Source: Bursaphelenchus xylophilus (Eukaryota; Nematoda; Chromadorea; Rhabditida; Aphelenchoididae). Taken from it: a stretch of 64,000 bases of DNA. Below, one piece after another: positions 1-9,768 of the stretch; the stretch's first letter is position 1; each line of letters opens with the position of its first letter. The notes below the pieces were generated by a model, which saw only the letters and a program-made list of their open reading frames with translations, was not told the origin of the DNA and did no database searches. The translations under genes and the position numbers were made by a program. The stretch spans positions 5,203,501 to 5,267,500 of the forward strand of contig CAJFCV020000005.1 of the NCBI GenBank assembly GCA_904066235.2, given 5' to 3'.

Positions 1-262
1 CTCGTTCTTTCTTGGATTTCTTCTTCGCTCGTGCAGCTTCAGTCAGACCTTTCATCCCTTGGCTTGAAATTCCTTTCTGCTTGTTCTTTGCCTGTGTTGT
101 TTTAAGATTCTCCAACTTCTCATAGAATCTCTTCTGCGCTCTTCGGGGAAGTGACGTTTGATGAGATGAATTCAGTTCATATTCGCTTCGGCCGCTTGAA
201 GCTAGGGAGCTTTCACCATGCTGGTTGGGCGGGAAACGTTCTATATCAGTATTTTCTGCCAT
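1..262 (-). CDS. 5' part of an unrecognised basic protein (partial)
   Basis: The minus strand is open from an ATG at 262 to the window edge, giving about 87 residues beginning MAENTDIERF, so only the N-terminal end is visible. The peptide is hydrophilic. Its first 40 residues are rich in Ser, Asn and Glu, and it then turns strongly basic (a PRRAQKRF stretch, followed by many Lys and Arg and ending AARAKKKSKKER), which would suit a nuclear or RNA-associated protein. No signal peptide or membrane segment is seen. I do not recognise the family. The ATG is the first in frame and nothing upstream suggests an earlier exon. It lies about 590 bp downstream of the eIF4A stop codon on the same strand, so the two are co-oriented. 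Confidence 0.5.
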   Translation of the reverse strand, partial: MAENTDIERFPPNQHGESSLASSGRSEYELNSSHQTSLPRRAQKRFYEKLENLKTTQAKNKQKGISSQGMKGLTEAARAKKKSKKER

Positions 263-853
263 CTATGCCTGAAAAACAATAATATATTTTCTTGTATACA
301 ATCACATCTGGTTGTAAAAGATAAACGAAGAATACTATTTATTACATGCATGCCCGAAAAAGCAACCCCAAAGAGAGAGCACTGGGCGCAGACTGCGGTT
401 TGGTCAAATGTTTAGCGCCCAAAACGAACAAGTCCACAACACAATCTCCCGAGAAAAGCGTTTTTTCAGCGAATACTCGCCATTATTGATTCGATTTTGT
501 GGAAACTTCGTTCCAAAAAAGATGCTTGATGGTCGCATGATATCATGCGACCATCAAGATGTGATTCGGTGAACAATAGATTATAAAGAGTCGACATTTG
601 ATTATCTGCGACGGCAACAAAGGCCACAGCTGACCTTGTTCTAGATATATACGTCTTCCGAAAATGCAAAATGTGCCATCTTTGCAGTCGTCAGCATACC
701 AGTTTCAACTCAGAATCATACGCTCTTTTTGGCCTGGAGTGAAGCTCCCAATACGTCAAATCTTCAAATTCTTGATAATTTTATTAACAACTTCGAACGA
801 ACGTTGGTCAGAAAATAATAAGAGTATAGTGCAGATTACTTAGGATTAGTGGA
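263..853. other. Intergenic gap with a 34-bp perfect palindrome
   Basis: No convincing coding sequence. The gap holds the 3' flank of eIF4A and the upstream region of the partial gene at 1-262. Its only structured element is the palindrome at 525-558, listed separately. Confidence 0.6.
525..558. repeat. 34-bp perfect palindrome
   Basis: The sequence from CTTGATGGTCGCATGA to its exact complement TCATGCGACCATCAAG forms a 17+17 bp inverted repeat with no spacer and no mismatch, centred on GATATC. The symmetry stops at position 524/559. It lies in non-coding DNA between the eIF4A 3' end and the next gene. No target duplication is obvious. Confidence 0.9.
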
Positions 854-2172
854 TCAGATCAAATCGGACACTTGCATGGGCATTTCATCAATCTGGGTCG
901 AATAATATTGTTCAATATCTCGGAGAATTCTGATGTCGTCCTGCTTGACAAAGTTGATGGCTACACCCTTCCTTCCGTAACGTCCTGAACGGCCAATTCT
1001 GTGGATGTAGAGCTCACGGTTGTTAGGAAGATCATAGTTGACGACGAGGGAGACTTGAGGGACATCAAGACCTCTGGCCCAGACATCAGTAGAGATGAGA
1101 ACTCGAGATTCTCCGGCTCTGAATTGCTTCATTACCTCTTCTCTTTCCTTCTGTTCCATATCTGAATGGATACAAGAGACTGTGAAGTTGGCTTCTCTCA
1201 TCTTTTCGGCCAACCAGTCGACCTTTCTTCTGGTATTGCAGAAAACGACGGCCTGGGTGATGGTAAGGGTATCATACAAATCAGACAAAGTGTCGAACTT
1301 CCATTCCTCCCGGTCAACGGCAACAAAGAATTGTTTGATGCCATCAAGAGTCAACTCATCACTGAAATAGTAAAATAGGCCAGAATCAAAATATAAAAAA
1401 ACAAAGCCCATATATCAACCACTTACCGCTTGACCAGAACACGAACTGGATCGCTCATAAACTTGCTAGTCATCTCAAGTACTTCGTGGGGTAATGTGGC
1501 AGACAACAAAACAACTTGAGCTCCTGGAGGAAGGTATCTGTAGATATCATAAAGTTGCTCTTTAAAACCCTTGGTCAACATTTCATCGGCTTCATCAAGA
1601 ACGAGCATCTTAATTCCTCTGGTCCTCAAGTTTCTTCGTCTGATCATGTCAAAGACACGACCAGGAGTTCCGGTTACAATGTGTTGTCCATAATCTAACT
1701 TTCTCATATCCTCTCCAACGTTTGTTCCACCAATACAAGCGTGACACTGCACATTCATGTAATCTCCCAAAGCCAAAATAACCTTCTGGATCTGTGTGGC
1801 CAATTCACGTGTTGGAGACAAGATGAGAGCTTGAGTCTCTCTGGTCTGAACATCGATGGATTGAAGAACTCCAATTGAGAATGTAGCTGTCTTACCAGTA
1901 CCAGACTGAGCTCTAAAGAAATAAAAAATACGGTATCAGGAAACATACTGAGCAATAAGGTCGTTCCCCTTAATAATCTGCTTGATGGCCCTTTGCTGGA
2001 TGGCGGACGGCTTTTCGAAACCATATGAGTAGATACCTCGGAGAAGATCTTTGTTTAGCCCCATTGCATCGAATGTTGGAATGATCTCGACTCCTTCAGA
2101 AGTCTCAAACTCAACGTGCTTGAGATCCTCATCCGGATCCACGGCTTGCTGGCGCTTAGATGATTCAGCCAT
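854..2172 (-). CDS. inf-1: Eukaryotic initiation factor 4A, ATP-dependent RNA helicase
   Basis: Three exons, complement(854..1361, 1427..1912, 1949..2172), encode 405 residues, the normal eIF4A length. eIF4A is the DEAD-box helicase of the cytoplasmic eIF4F complex that unwinds mRNA 5' leaders for ribosome scanning. Motifs in order: the Q-motif region ([14 protein letters not shown]), Walker A AQSGTGKT split by intron 1 (about residue 75), PTREL, GTPGR, DEAD (about 180), SAT, and the C-terminal lobe ending in HRIGRSGR near residue 360. Both introns have clean GT-AG ends (35 and 65 bp). The start was chosen because an acceptor-like TTTAG lies ten bases upstream of the ATG and the N-terminus MAESSKRQQ fits the family. 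The gene is divergent from the PP2C gene, with the shared upstream region at 2173-2694. The symbol follows the C. elegans orthologue name. Confidence 0.96.
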
Positions 2173-2694
2173 TTTATCAGACTAAACTACAATAAACAAA
2201 TAGGATCAAAACATTTGGTTTATACAACGATATGAAGCAAGAAAAACGGTAAATGAACATCAAATACGACAAGAAGGCAGCAATTCAATCTTCGCCTTCG
2301 AAGGGCAGAAAAATCGTTTCGTAGCACAATGCCAAAAATTTCGCAAAGCTTTTCGCACTTCAATCATTCGTGACGAGAAACAGTTGGCATCACGCCGTTG
2401 TCTCTAACTACAGTAAACATCTGCTTATGACAGAGTCTTGTTATACCACGGTTGTTGACTTGTGATAATGTGTCATATAAGCATTTTGCCGGATGTTTAT
2501 TCGGAAAGTTTCCATTATTTTTTAAGACTTTTTAAAAAGTTGGAGTGGGAGCAAGAGAAACACGGAGCATGGAGTGACATCTCTTCTCATATATACGTTT
2601 CGGCCTCTCTTTTTCGGCCTTTCTCTCCCAAAACACTTCTTGGAAGAATTTCCTGATTTATTTGTTCTTGTGGGTTTTTAAGATAACTTTGTGT
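2173..2694. promoter_or_regulatory. Shared upstream region between divergent eIF4A and the PP2C side
   Basis: About 520 bp without a supported gene separates the eIF4A start (minus) from plus-strand transcription. It should hold the promoters in both directions, but no individual site can be proven by eye. Confidence 0.45.
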
Positions 2695-3142
2695 ATGTCG
2701 TCGGGAGGTCGCGGTAACTACAGCAAGCAGAAACATGCAGACTCTATCCGCTTTAAATCTACATTTAAAATGCCGAGCTTTTATGAGCTTGATGATGTCA
2801 TTGAGGGCGATCTTATCTTGGATATTTCCCGGGTTTTCTGGATTAAAATCCGAATTGCATTTTTATGGAATGTATTGTGAAATTAAAACCGTCATGTAAT
2901 CTAATACGCAAACGTAACATTTCTAAATAGTTTTTTTCGTTGATTTCAGGGCATGATAAGATCACTTACGAACAACTAAACGACTTTAGAATCAATCAGA
3001 AAATCAAAAGTGAGTGTATTTCTATGTAACTTTACCTTTCGGTCAATAGTTATAGTTCGTTGATTTTCGGGTCGCAGCCAATTTTTTCCGCACGTTTTTT
3101 TGAGTTTTTGGCTTCTTTTCAGCCGGATTCCTAGTCGCGTGA
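2695..3142 (+). CDS. Possible tiny spliced ORF, or 5' leader exons of the PP2C gene
   Basis: An ATG at 2695 opens two readings. Unspliced, it runs 61 codons to a stop at 2878-2880. Spliced as 2695..2713, 2950..3009, 3123..3142 (introns GTAAC..TTTCAG and GTGAG..TTTTCAG) it gives a 32-residue peptide ending TGFLVA before TGA. The exon at 2950-3009 reads HDKITYEQLNDF in this frame and has good splice sites on both sides. The unspliced peptide cannot be joined to that exon in frame. No family is recognised. The exons lie just upstream of the PP2C acceptor at 3181-3182, so they may be alternative leader exons rather than a gene. Confidence 0.25.
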
Positions 3143-3240
3143 TTCCGTTAACGAAATTTGGAATATGAGCGTTTCTTTACAGATTGGGATTAACCAGATT
3201 CAGTTGGGGCAGAAGAACCCCAAACCAGTTCACAAATTCG

Positions 3241-4890
3241 ATGGGAGCCTTTTTGGACAAACCCAAAACTGAAAAAACTAACGATCATGGAGAGGGGCCG
3301 GTAAGAACTAATGTTTTGTTTTCATAATTTAGCTATTTATTTTCAAAATTCGTTTTATCCCACCGCATTATGGATCCCAACATTGATTTTACTGCTGTCT
3401 CAAATTTTGTTGCTCTGCTTTATTTTCATTGAAAGGAGTTATCTTCTTTATTAACCCCGCAGAAACCTTTCTACATGTAATTTTAATTTTTAGGGATACC
3501 GTTATGTTGTTGCATCTATGCAAGGATGGAGATGGAACATGGAAGATGCCCATCAGGTGAAAGTAGCTATCACAGAAGAAGAGCCCCTGAAGCATTGGTC
3601 TTTCTTTGCAGTCTTCGATGGCCATGCCGGATGCGAAGTTGCCAATCATTCTGCAGAGAATCTACTGGCGTATCTACTAAATACAGAAGAATTTAAACAG
3701 GTAGGGGAGCTCCTTTTTATTTTATGGATTTAGTTGGTGCCCGAATTAAAAAAGAATGAAGGAAAGATAACAGAGAAGGCGATACAATTACTTAAAGATG
3801 GTATAAAGGCTGGGTTCTTGAAGCTTGATGAACATATGAGCACCGAAAAGGGGCCTGATGGCGAAGAGAAGGAGAAAAGCGGAACAACAGCTACCTGTGC
3901 TATTTTAACTCCTGAATATGTATTCTTCTGCAATTTAGGTAGGTTTCCATGGGTGTTGGGATTGCCACAACGTCTGCGAATAAATGTGCACTAATAATTT
4001 TAGGTGACTCCCGGGGCCTCCTTGGTCGCAAAACGGAGGAAGTGTTTTACACTGTCGACCATAAACCATATTTAACAGCAGAACGGGAAAGAATCATTCG
4101 GGCAGGTGGAACGGTAATGATACAGAGAGTTAACGGATCGCTGGCTGTCTCCCGAGCGCTTGGAGATTTTGAGTACAAGAATGTCCCTGGTTTGACACCG
4201 ACGGAACAATTAGTATCGCCCGAACCCGATGTCTATGTGATCAAAAGAAATCCGGATGAAGATGAATTTTTGATCCTGGCCTGTGATGGTATCTATGATG
4301 TTTTGGAGAACGAAGAATTATGTGTTCTTCTGCGTTCTCGGCTCACTGTTACTGACGACTTAAAGAAGGCAACAAATCAGGTTTTGGATTATTGCTTAGC
4401 CCGAGGGTCAAGGGACAACATGACAATGGTTGCAGTTATCTTCGAAGCTGCGCCAAAGAAAAATCCTGAGGCATCGAAGGCTGAGGAGGAATGGTTGGAT
4501 AAAGTCCGTGAAAAGGCCAAGGGTAGGTTGATATTATTGATTTGTGTGTGTTAACAATGACCTGATCCTAATTTTGTTCTGTGAAGTGCCTATTTTTGGA
4601 ACTGAATGTTTCCACTTGACCGATCATGATCACTTCGATTTTCAGAATATGCCGACCGTTTCCTGAAGGAAGTGAGGGAGGTGGAGACCAATACAATTAT
4701 CTCCTACCTAAAGGCCAACACTGACCTCGAGCGTTCACCGGTGTATGGTGGACTGGATCTGGCTAAACATGTCATCGACGATGTCATAGATCGAACTAAG
4801 AGAGAAAATGGATTCACTTCCGATTCCGAAGAACACTCGATGGAAGAGGAAAGCAAACAGGCCAACGTTGTCTTAACTGACTTGGAGTGA
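3241..4890 (+). CDS. Metal-dependent protein phosphatase 2C (PPM1A/B type)
   Basis: Five exons (3241..3300, 3494..3700, 3734..3938, 4004..4522, 4646..4890) encode 411 residues, close to metazoan PPM1A/PPM1B. PP2C enzymes are Mn2+/Mg2+-dependent serine/threonine phosphatases that counter stress-kinase and other signalling. The N-terminus MGAFLDKPKTEK carries the myristoylation-type Gly2 and family start. Metal-site motifs follow: MEDAH (about residue 36), FDGHAG (about 62), GDSR split by intron 3, SRALGD, and DGIYD near 250, then the SRDNMT motif. The last exon forms the acidic, Ser-rich tail. The start is supported by a pyrimidine-rich acceptor TTTCTTTACAG at 3172-3182, 58 bases before the ATG, a candidate trans-splice site. 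The 3' end converges on the LSM11-like gene, 192 bp away. Confidence 0.93.
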
Positions 4891-5082
4891 TACCCATCTT
4901 GATAGTCCCCCTGTATTATATTGTCCCCTAGGTTATTCGACCTCCGACCGTAAAATAGTATTTAAGTGTCGAAGACCCTTTTCATCTCTTTTATCAGCTC
5001 GTTCACTAATTTCAATATTATAACGATAACTTGATTTTAATAACTTCAAGAAGATTTAGAATAAAATTACTGAAATTAATAG

Positions 5083-5825
5083 TCAAGGAACATATATACA
5101 CACGATTTGCTTTCCCACCACCAAAAAGCATCCCAAAGAACGTCGATAGAGGCCGTTGCCCAAGTTCTTATAAGCTGTCTCATTCGGCCTGGAAATAGGA
5201 GATCCACTCTCGGGTCGGTAAACTTCGTCAACATCTCTCAATAATAGATTCCAGGAGGCATCAAAGCTGATAATTACTCCCTAGATTATTTGATTACAAG
5301 ACAATTCACTCTTACCTGTATCAGACGATTGAAGGTGGTGTTCTTCCCTTGCGGTGACAACTTTATTGAAACTCGTGCCTGGTCCTTCATCCAGATTAAT
5401 ATCTTTTCATGGGCTTTACGGAAGTTACAGGCAAATCCAACATTAAGAATATGGACAACCCCTCTGCCGCTGTAACAAAAATAATGATTAATTTTTAGAC
5501 TACTTACAGTAACCGGTTCTCCCACTCCTTTACAATATTCTTCTTATTTTCGGTCCTCATCTTCCGGATCCTGGCGTTTATTCCCATAGCCACTGGACGA
5601 AGACTCTTTTCAAGGCCCAAGTCATAATTCTAATAGAAAAGTGCAAAAATACCTTTAGAAACAGTATAAAAATACCTTTAGTTGCGTTGCCAATTCCTTG
5701 TATCTGTGTTTACAGTCCTCTTCCCACTCGTCAATAGAGTCAAAGCACTTGTAAGACAATGGAACACCAGCATCTTCGCATTGTAACAACCGCAACGGAT
5801 CAAAATTGGGATCCGATGGATCCAT
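5083..5825 (-). CDS. LSM11-like Sm protein, candidate U7 snRNP component
   Basis: Four exons, complement(5083..5280, 5316..5469, 5508..5629, 5676..5825), give 207 residues. LSm11 replaces an Sm protein in the U7 snRNP ring that directs 3' cleavage of replication-dependent histone pre-mRNAs. Near the N-terminus an FDPL motif (residue 8 on), then VPLSYKCFDSIDEWE, resembles the conserved N-terminal block of LSm11. A basic middle follows. The Sm1 motif lies at about 120-163, with GVIISFDASWNLLLRDVDEVY matching the LSm11-type FD..WN..L.DVDE.Y pattern. A short Sm2-like strand, GKQIVCIYVP, ends the protein. The spacer between Sm1 and Sm2 is far shorter than in vertebrate LSm11. Introns are 35-46 bp and phases agree. 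The start at 5825 is the first in-frame ATG. A generic Sm-like protein is the alternative, but the Sm1 wording favours LSm11. Confidence 0.72.
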
Positions 5826-6187
5826 TTGGCCCAATATCTGGTAATTCCGCCGCTCTTTTTATCGTGCCCAATGGAATTTGGAATTTTGCGCCGCTAAAAT
5901 CGAGGGAAGAGAAACGGACGCAAAAGAAGGCGAAAATGGGCGTTACGACTTTTCGGGTCAGCGACAGTTCGGGTCAACGATATTATTTTATTTATACGTT
6001 GTATGCATGGGGGAGGCGCGTCAAGACATTTTCGGAATTTGGACGCTTCTGGAATAGCGGAATAGTGACACATCCGGAATCGGGACAAAAATTAAAGATA
6101 AGGCTTAGGTCCATCATTTGAATTATTTGAATGGATTGACCGTTGTTAACTTCGGGGTTTTTTCTGGTTATTACGTTAAAAAGTAAT
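5826..6187. repeat. Dispersed repeat fragments upstream of the LSM11-like gene
   Basis: Non-coding on both strands. Positions 5940-5985 carry the GGTCA/CGGGTCAACGA repeat also present at 9400-9440 and, inverted, at 9655-9715. Positions 6035-6187 match one arm of the inverted-repeat element at 44550-45100 (shared blocks GATAAGGCTTAGGTCC and GATTGACCGTT). Degenerate pieces of the first motif also occur near 24790. Confidence 0.65.
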
Positions 6188-6411
6188 TTTTTAAAACGCG
6201 TTTCACTACACTTTGAAGCTTAGCCTAACGGAGGCCGGACATTGTTAAAATCGATGTCTCAGAATTAAACCAAAATTGGTCAACTTAATCACCCCTGGGC
6301 ATAGAATATTCGCTTTCTTTGTTTTTGCCCAAAGTTACCATATGACGGATTACTGTAACTTTCTTCCTCAAAAAAGATATGCCCTAATCGTGAAAACGAA
6401 GCTGTATTTTA

Positions 6412-7510
6412 CAGGGTGTTTCAAGAAATTTGGCAGAAACTAATTGCGAATATCTTTGAGCTCTTGCTAGTTATCGCAGAAATTCTTTTTGTTTCTAAAA
6501 CTTGATATCGGGCGGTTTTGTACTGAACAAAAAAAAATTTTTTTTCGTCGGCGGAGGGGCCTGTTCTCGGCGGAGGCATTTGGGGCCTTTTTTAAAAATC
6601 ACACCTTATTACATGGTGGAAACTCTGTTACAATGGCCAAAATCATGTTGACGTTAAACCTCCGTGGATTTTACGGTATGCTTTTTTTCGTTTTCGATTT
6701 TCGCTCATCCGCGGAGGCACGGCGGAGAAATCAGGTTTCGGCGGACGTCGTTTTGAGTCTTTGGATCATTCAATTCAGGTTGGAAAAAAGTGTGGGGTGA
6801 TTTTTTGTTGTCATCCGATGCACAGATGCAAAAATTTCGCACTTTTTTTCCCCGGCGGAGGATTCGGCGGAGGCTTTATCAAAGGGTCAGAACAGTCTTA
6901 GGAGTCCGGGAAAAAAAATCAGCTACAAGAATCCATCACAACAACATCATTTTTCTTATTTTTTGGTCCGGCGGACACATAGGCGGAGGATTCGGCGGAG
7001 GCTTTATCAAAAGAGTCAAACTTTTGTTTTGACCCTTTGATAAAGCCTCCGCCGAATCCTCCGCCGGGGGAAAAAAGTACAAAATTTTTGCCATCTGTGC
7101 ATCGGATGACAACAAAAAATCGCGCGCGTTTTTTCCAACATGGATTTGCAAAAACCGAGGGCCCAAAACAAAGTCCGCCGAAATCTGCGGTCTCCGCCGC
7201 GCCTCCGCGGATGTTGCGTAAAATCGAAAACGCAAAAAAAGCATACCGCAAAATCCACGGAGGTGTAACGTAAACATAATTTTGGCCATTGTAACAGAGT
7301 TTCCACCATGTAATAAGGTGTGATTTTTAAAAAAGGCCCCAAATGCCTCCGCCGAGAACAGGCCCCTCCGCCGACGAAAAAAAATTTTTTTTTGTTCAGT
7401 ACAAAACCGCCCGATATCAAGTTTTAGAAACAAAAAGAATTTCTGCGATAACTAGCAAGAGCTCAAAGATATTCGCAATTAGTTTCTGCCAAATTTCTTG
7501 AAACACCCTG
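6412..7510. mobile_element. Tc1/mariner-like MITE with about 480-bp inverted arms and TA duplication
   Basis: The ends are CAGGGTGTTTCAAGAAATTT and its inverse, flanked by TA on both sides (6410-6411 and 7511-7512), the hallmark of Tc1/mariner-type insertion. The arms run about 6412-6890 and 7030-7510 and are near identical. They include a run of CGGAGG/GGCGGAGG-type short repeats. The 140-bp loop carries a third copy of the CGGAGGATTCGGCGGAGG segment. Open frames on both strands are by-products of the palindrome, and no transposase domain is seen. Near identity of the arms suggests recent insertion. Confidence 0.85.
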
Positions 7511-8003
7511 TAGTGCAAATTGGGTTTAGGTGTATGTTTTCGACCATGTAGAACATTTTTGCAGTTATCACCAAATACTAAAAATTACATCTAAGCGATG
7601 TTTTATCGTAACATACCATTTCGGACAAAAAATGGGCCACTGTAACCAGTAGCACTTTTAGACACGCTAAAAAGAAACTTCAACCTTTATCCAATAAACC
7701 ATAGAAATTTCAAAAAAATCAAATATATAAGTTTTGAGATACAGGGAATTCAATATCTCATGTACAAGGTCATCAGAATCCCACAAAAAGCTGGCATTCT
7801 TGGGGTTTCAACGTGTAGCACTTTTTCAATGGTTTTTATTCATTTTTAACCGTTCTAATGACGATACAGCAAGTTCCAGGAGAAAAAATGTATAAGTTTT
7901 GAGAAAATGGGCAAAATACCTTATGTTAGGTCATCAGAACCCCAAAAAAAGCTGGCATTCTTGGGGTTTCAACCTGTAGCACTTTTTCAACGGTTTTAAT
8001 ACA

Positions 8004-8275
8004 TTATACATGGTTTTTATACGTTCTGTAGATAACCCAGGCTGTAATAGCAACCACCAATATGAAAACAGTAAACGCCAAAGCGAAGATTTGGTTGGCC
8101 GGAATCAGTGGATCGTCAAGCACAGGCACCATAGACGATGTTGGAGGTGTTGTGGTCACTCTACGCTCACATATTATACTAAAAAGATAAAGGTCGTTTA
8201 TATTTCGTACCTTTCGTCTCTTCTCACGCATTCATATCCATGGGCGCACATTTCCTGGCAATTTGGTAGATGCAT
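8004..8275 (-). CDS. Gene fragment: C-terminal part of a single-pass membrane protein
   Basis: Two exons, complement(8004..8178, 8211..8275), separated by a 32-bp GTACG..TTTTTAG intron, keep an open frame of 79 residues. The first exon begins MHLPNCQEMCAHGYECVRRD, a cysteine-spaced stretch like the end of a small disulphide domain. The second has a Thr/Pro-rich linker, one hydrophobic span (IFALAFTVFILVVAITAWVI) and a short basic tail RTYKNHV. That is the end of a type I membrane protein, but no signal peptide or upstream exon is found because repeats surround it. The stop codon lies at the edge of an arm-derived repeat. It may be a captured fragment or the 3' end of a gene broken by insertions. 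Family not recognised. Confidence 0.45.
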
Positions 8276-8343
8276 ATTCGGTGATGGAAATTAATCCGGA
8301 ATTGACAAAAAAACCGACTTGATCAAAAAGGCCAAGCAAATAT

Positions 8344-8568
8344 TGGCTTCGTGGAAATTGGACAGAGTGAAATTGGACAGAATGAAACTCGACAGATTTT
8401 TTTCACTGCAAAAATAATTATTTGACGATTCAATAGTGACATTTCGTACGATTTCAGCGAAAAAAATCTGTCCAATTTCACTCTGTCCAATTTCACCTTG
8501 TCCAATTTCCACGCTCTGTCCAAATTATTTCTGTCGAATTTCACTCTGTCCAATTTCCACGGAGCCCA
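8344..8568. repeat. Small palindrome built from a 15-bp tandem unit (copy 1)
   Basis: GTGGAAATTGGACAGAGTG units (15-bp period, core GACAGAGTGAAATTG) run into a short centre (AATAATTATTTGACGATT) and then return inverted as CACTCTGTCCAATTTC units, ending in the complement of the starting GGCTTCGTGG. A second copy lies at 25038-25351. No coding potential beyond repeat-derived frames. Confidence 0.8.
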
Positions 8569-9265
8569 AATATTTATTTGAAAGAAAAATAAAAGAAGGA
8601 ATTTCTCTCTAACTGGCATAAAATAAGGTATTTTGGCGATTTTCTCAAAACTTATACATTTTTTCTCCTGAAACTTGCTGCATCGTTATTTCAAAGCTTA
8701 AGAATGTATAAAAACCGTTGAAAAAGTGCTACAGGTTGAAACCCCAAGAATGCCAGCTTTTTTTGGGGCTCTGATGACCTTGTACATGAGATATTGAATT
8801 CCCTGTATCTCAAAACTTATATATTTGATTTTTTTGAAATTTCCATGGTTGATTGGATAAAGGTTGAAGTTTCTTTTTAGCGTATCTAAAAGTGCTACTG
8901 GTTGCAATGGCCCATTTTATGTCCGAAATGGTATGTTACCGCAGATAAAACATCGCTTAGATGTAATTTTTAGTTTTTAGTCATAACTACAAAAATGTTC
9001 TACGTGGTCGAAAACATATGGTGGTTGATCGATTCGACTAAAATACGGCTTTATTTTTGCAGAAAATGCAATCCTTTTCTCAGGAAGAAAGCTACAGTAA
9101 TCCTCCATATAACGACGTTGGGCAAAAAAAGTTCAAGTGATTGTTTCATACCGATTGGTGATTCGGTTGACCAAATTTGGTTTGATTCTGAGACATCCAC
9201 TCAACAATGTCCGGGCCAATCTACGATTTGTAGTGAAACGTGTTTTAAAATTTTTCTAACATGGA

Positions 9266-9768
9266 AGCTACTTCTGTGGGCACGCCAGTTTTTCTATACA
9301 CAAAAAACGGAAAAAAACAAATAATTCGTCAAAATAGGCGTTTTGTCAAAATTGGAGTTTTTAAACTGGCGCTACGGCGTTTCGGATCATGGACAACTCG
9401 GGTCGCGACAGGTCGGGTCAACGACACTTCGGGTCAACGATACCGTTTAATATTTTCGCTTCGGGACTTGGGAAAAGGATTTTTTTGGAGAATTGAGATG
9501 ATTTTATGCAAATAAAAGCAAAAACATTTAAAAAAATTTTTCAAATTCATCAAAAAATCCCTTTCCCCAAGTCCCGGAGCGAAAACATTTCAAAAAATTT
9601 TTCAAATTCACCAAAAAATTCTTTTTTCCCAGTCCCGAAGCGAAAATATTAAACGGTATCGTTTACCCGAAGTGTCATTTACCCGACCTGTCGGACCCGA
9701 GCTTTCCATGACCCGAAATGTCGGTACGCGGTTAATAAAATTCTCTTACAACTACGATCACAAAACGT
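9266..9768. repeat. Inverted and direct repeats downstream of the ABHD17-like gene
   Basis: Positions 9374-9500 (TCGGGTCAACGATACCG, then TTCGCTTCGGGACTTGGGAA) recur inverted at 9610-9722, and the block around 9525-9585 is repeated directly at 9586-9645. The structure resembles a roughly 350-bp palindromic element. No gene is seen. Confidence 0.6.

Larger units (their letters stand above)
6188..9265. mobile_element. Large foldback (palindromic) element, interrupted by a second element
   Basis: The left arm (6188-6411 plus 7513-7925) and right arm (about 8623-9265) are diverged inverted copies of each other. Both share the outer TTTTAAAAC.CGTTTCACTAC, the inner blocks TGTTTTCGACCA, GATGTTTTATC and AATTCAATATCTCATGTACA, and the pairing AAAATGGGCAAAATACCTTAT with its inverse. 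The left arm is split by the TA-flanked element at 6412-7510, and the right arm preserves the unsplit site. The loop (7926-8622) contains an extra copy of an arm segment (7926-8000), a gene fragment at 8004-8275 and a small repeat palindrome at 8344-8568. No transposase is visible, so the element appears non-autonomous. Confidence 0.75.

Noticed and set aside
6489..7433. Overlapping open frames of 100-165 codons on both strands
   Set aside because: They lie in the arms of the palindromic MITE and are mirror images of each other, Gly/Arg-rich from CGGAGG repeats, with no domain.
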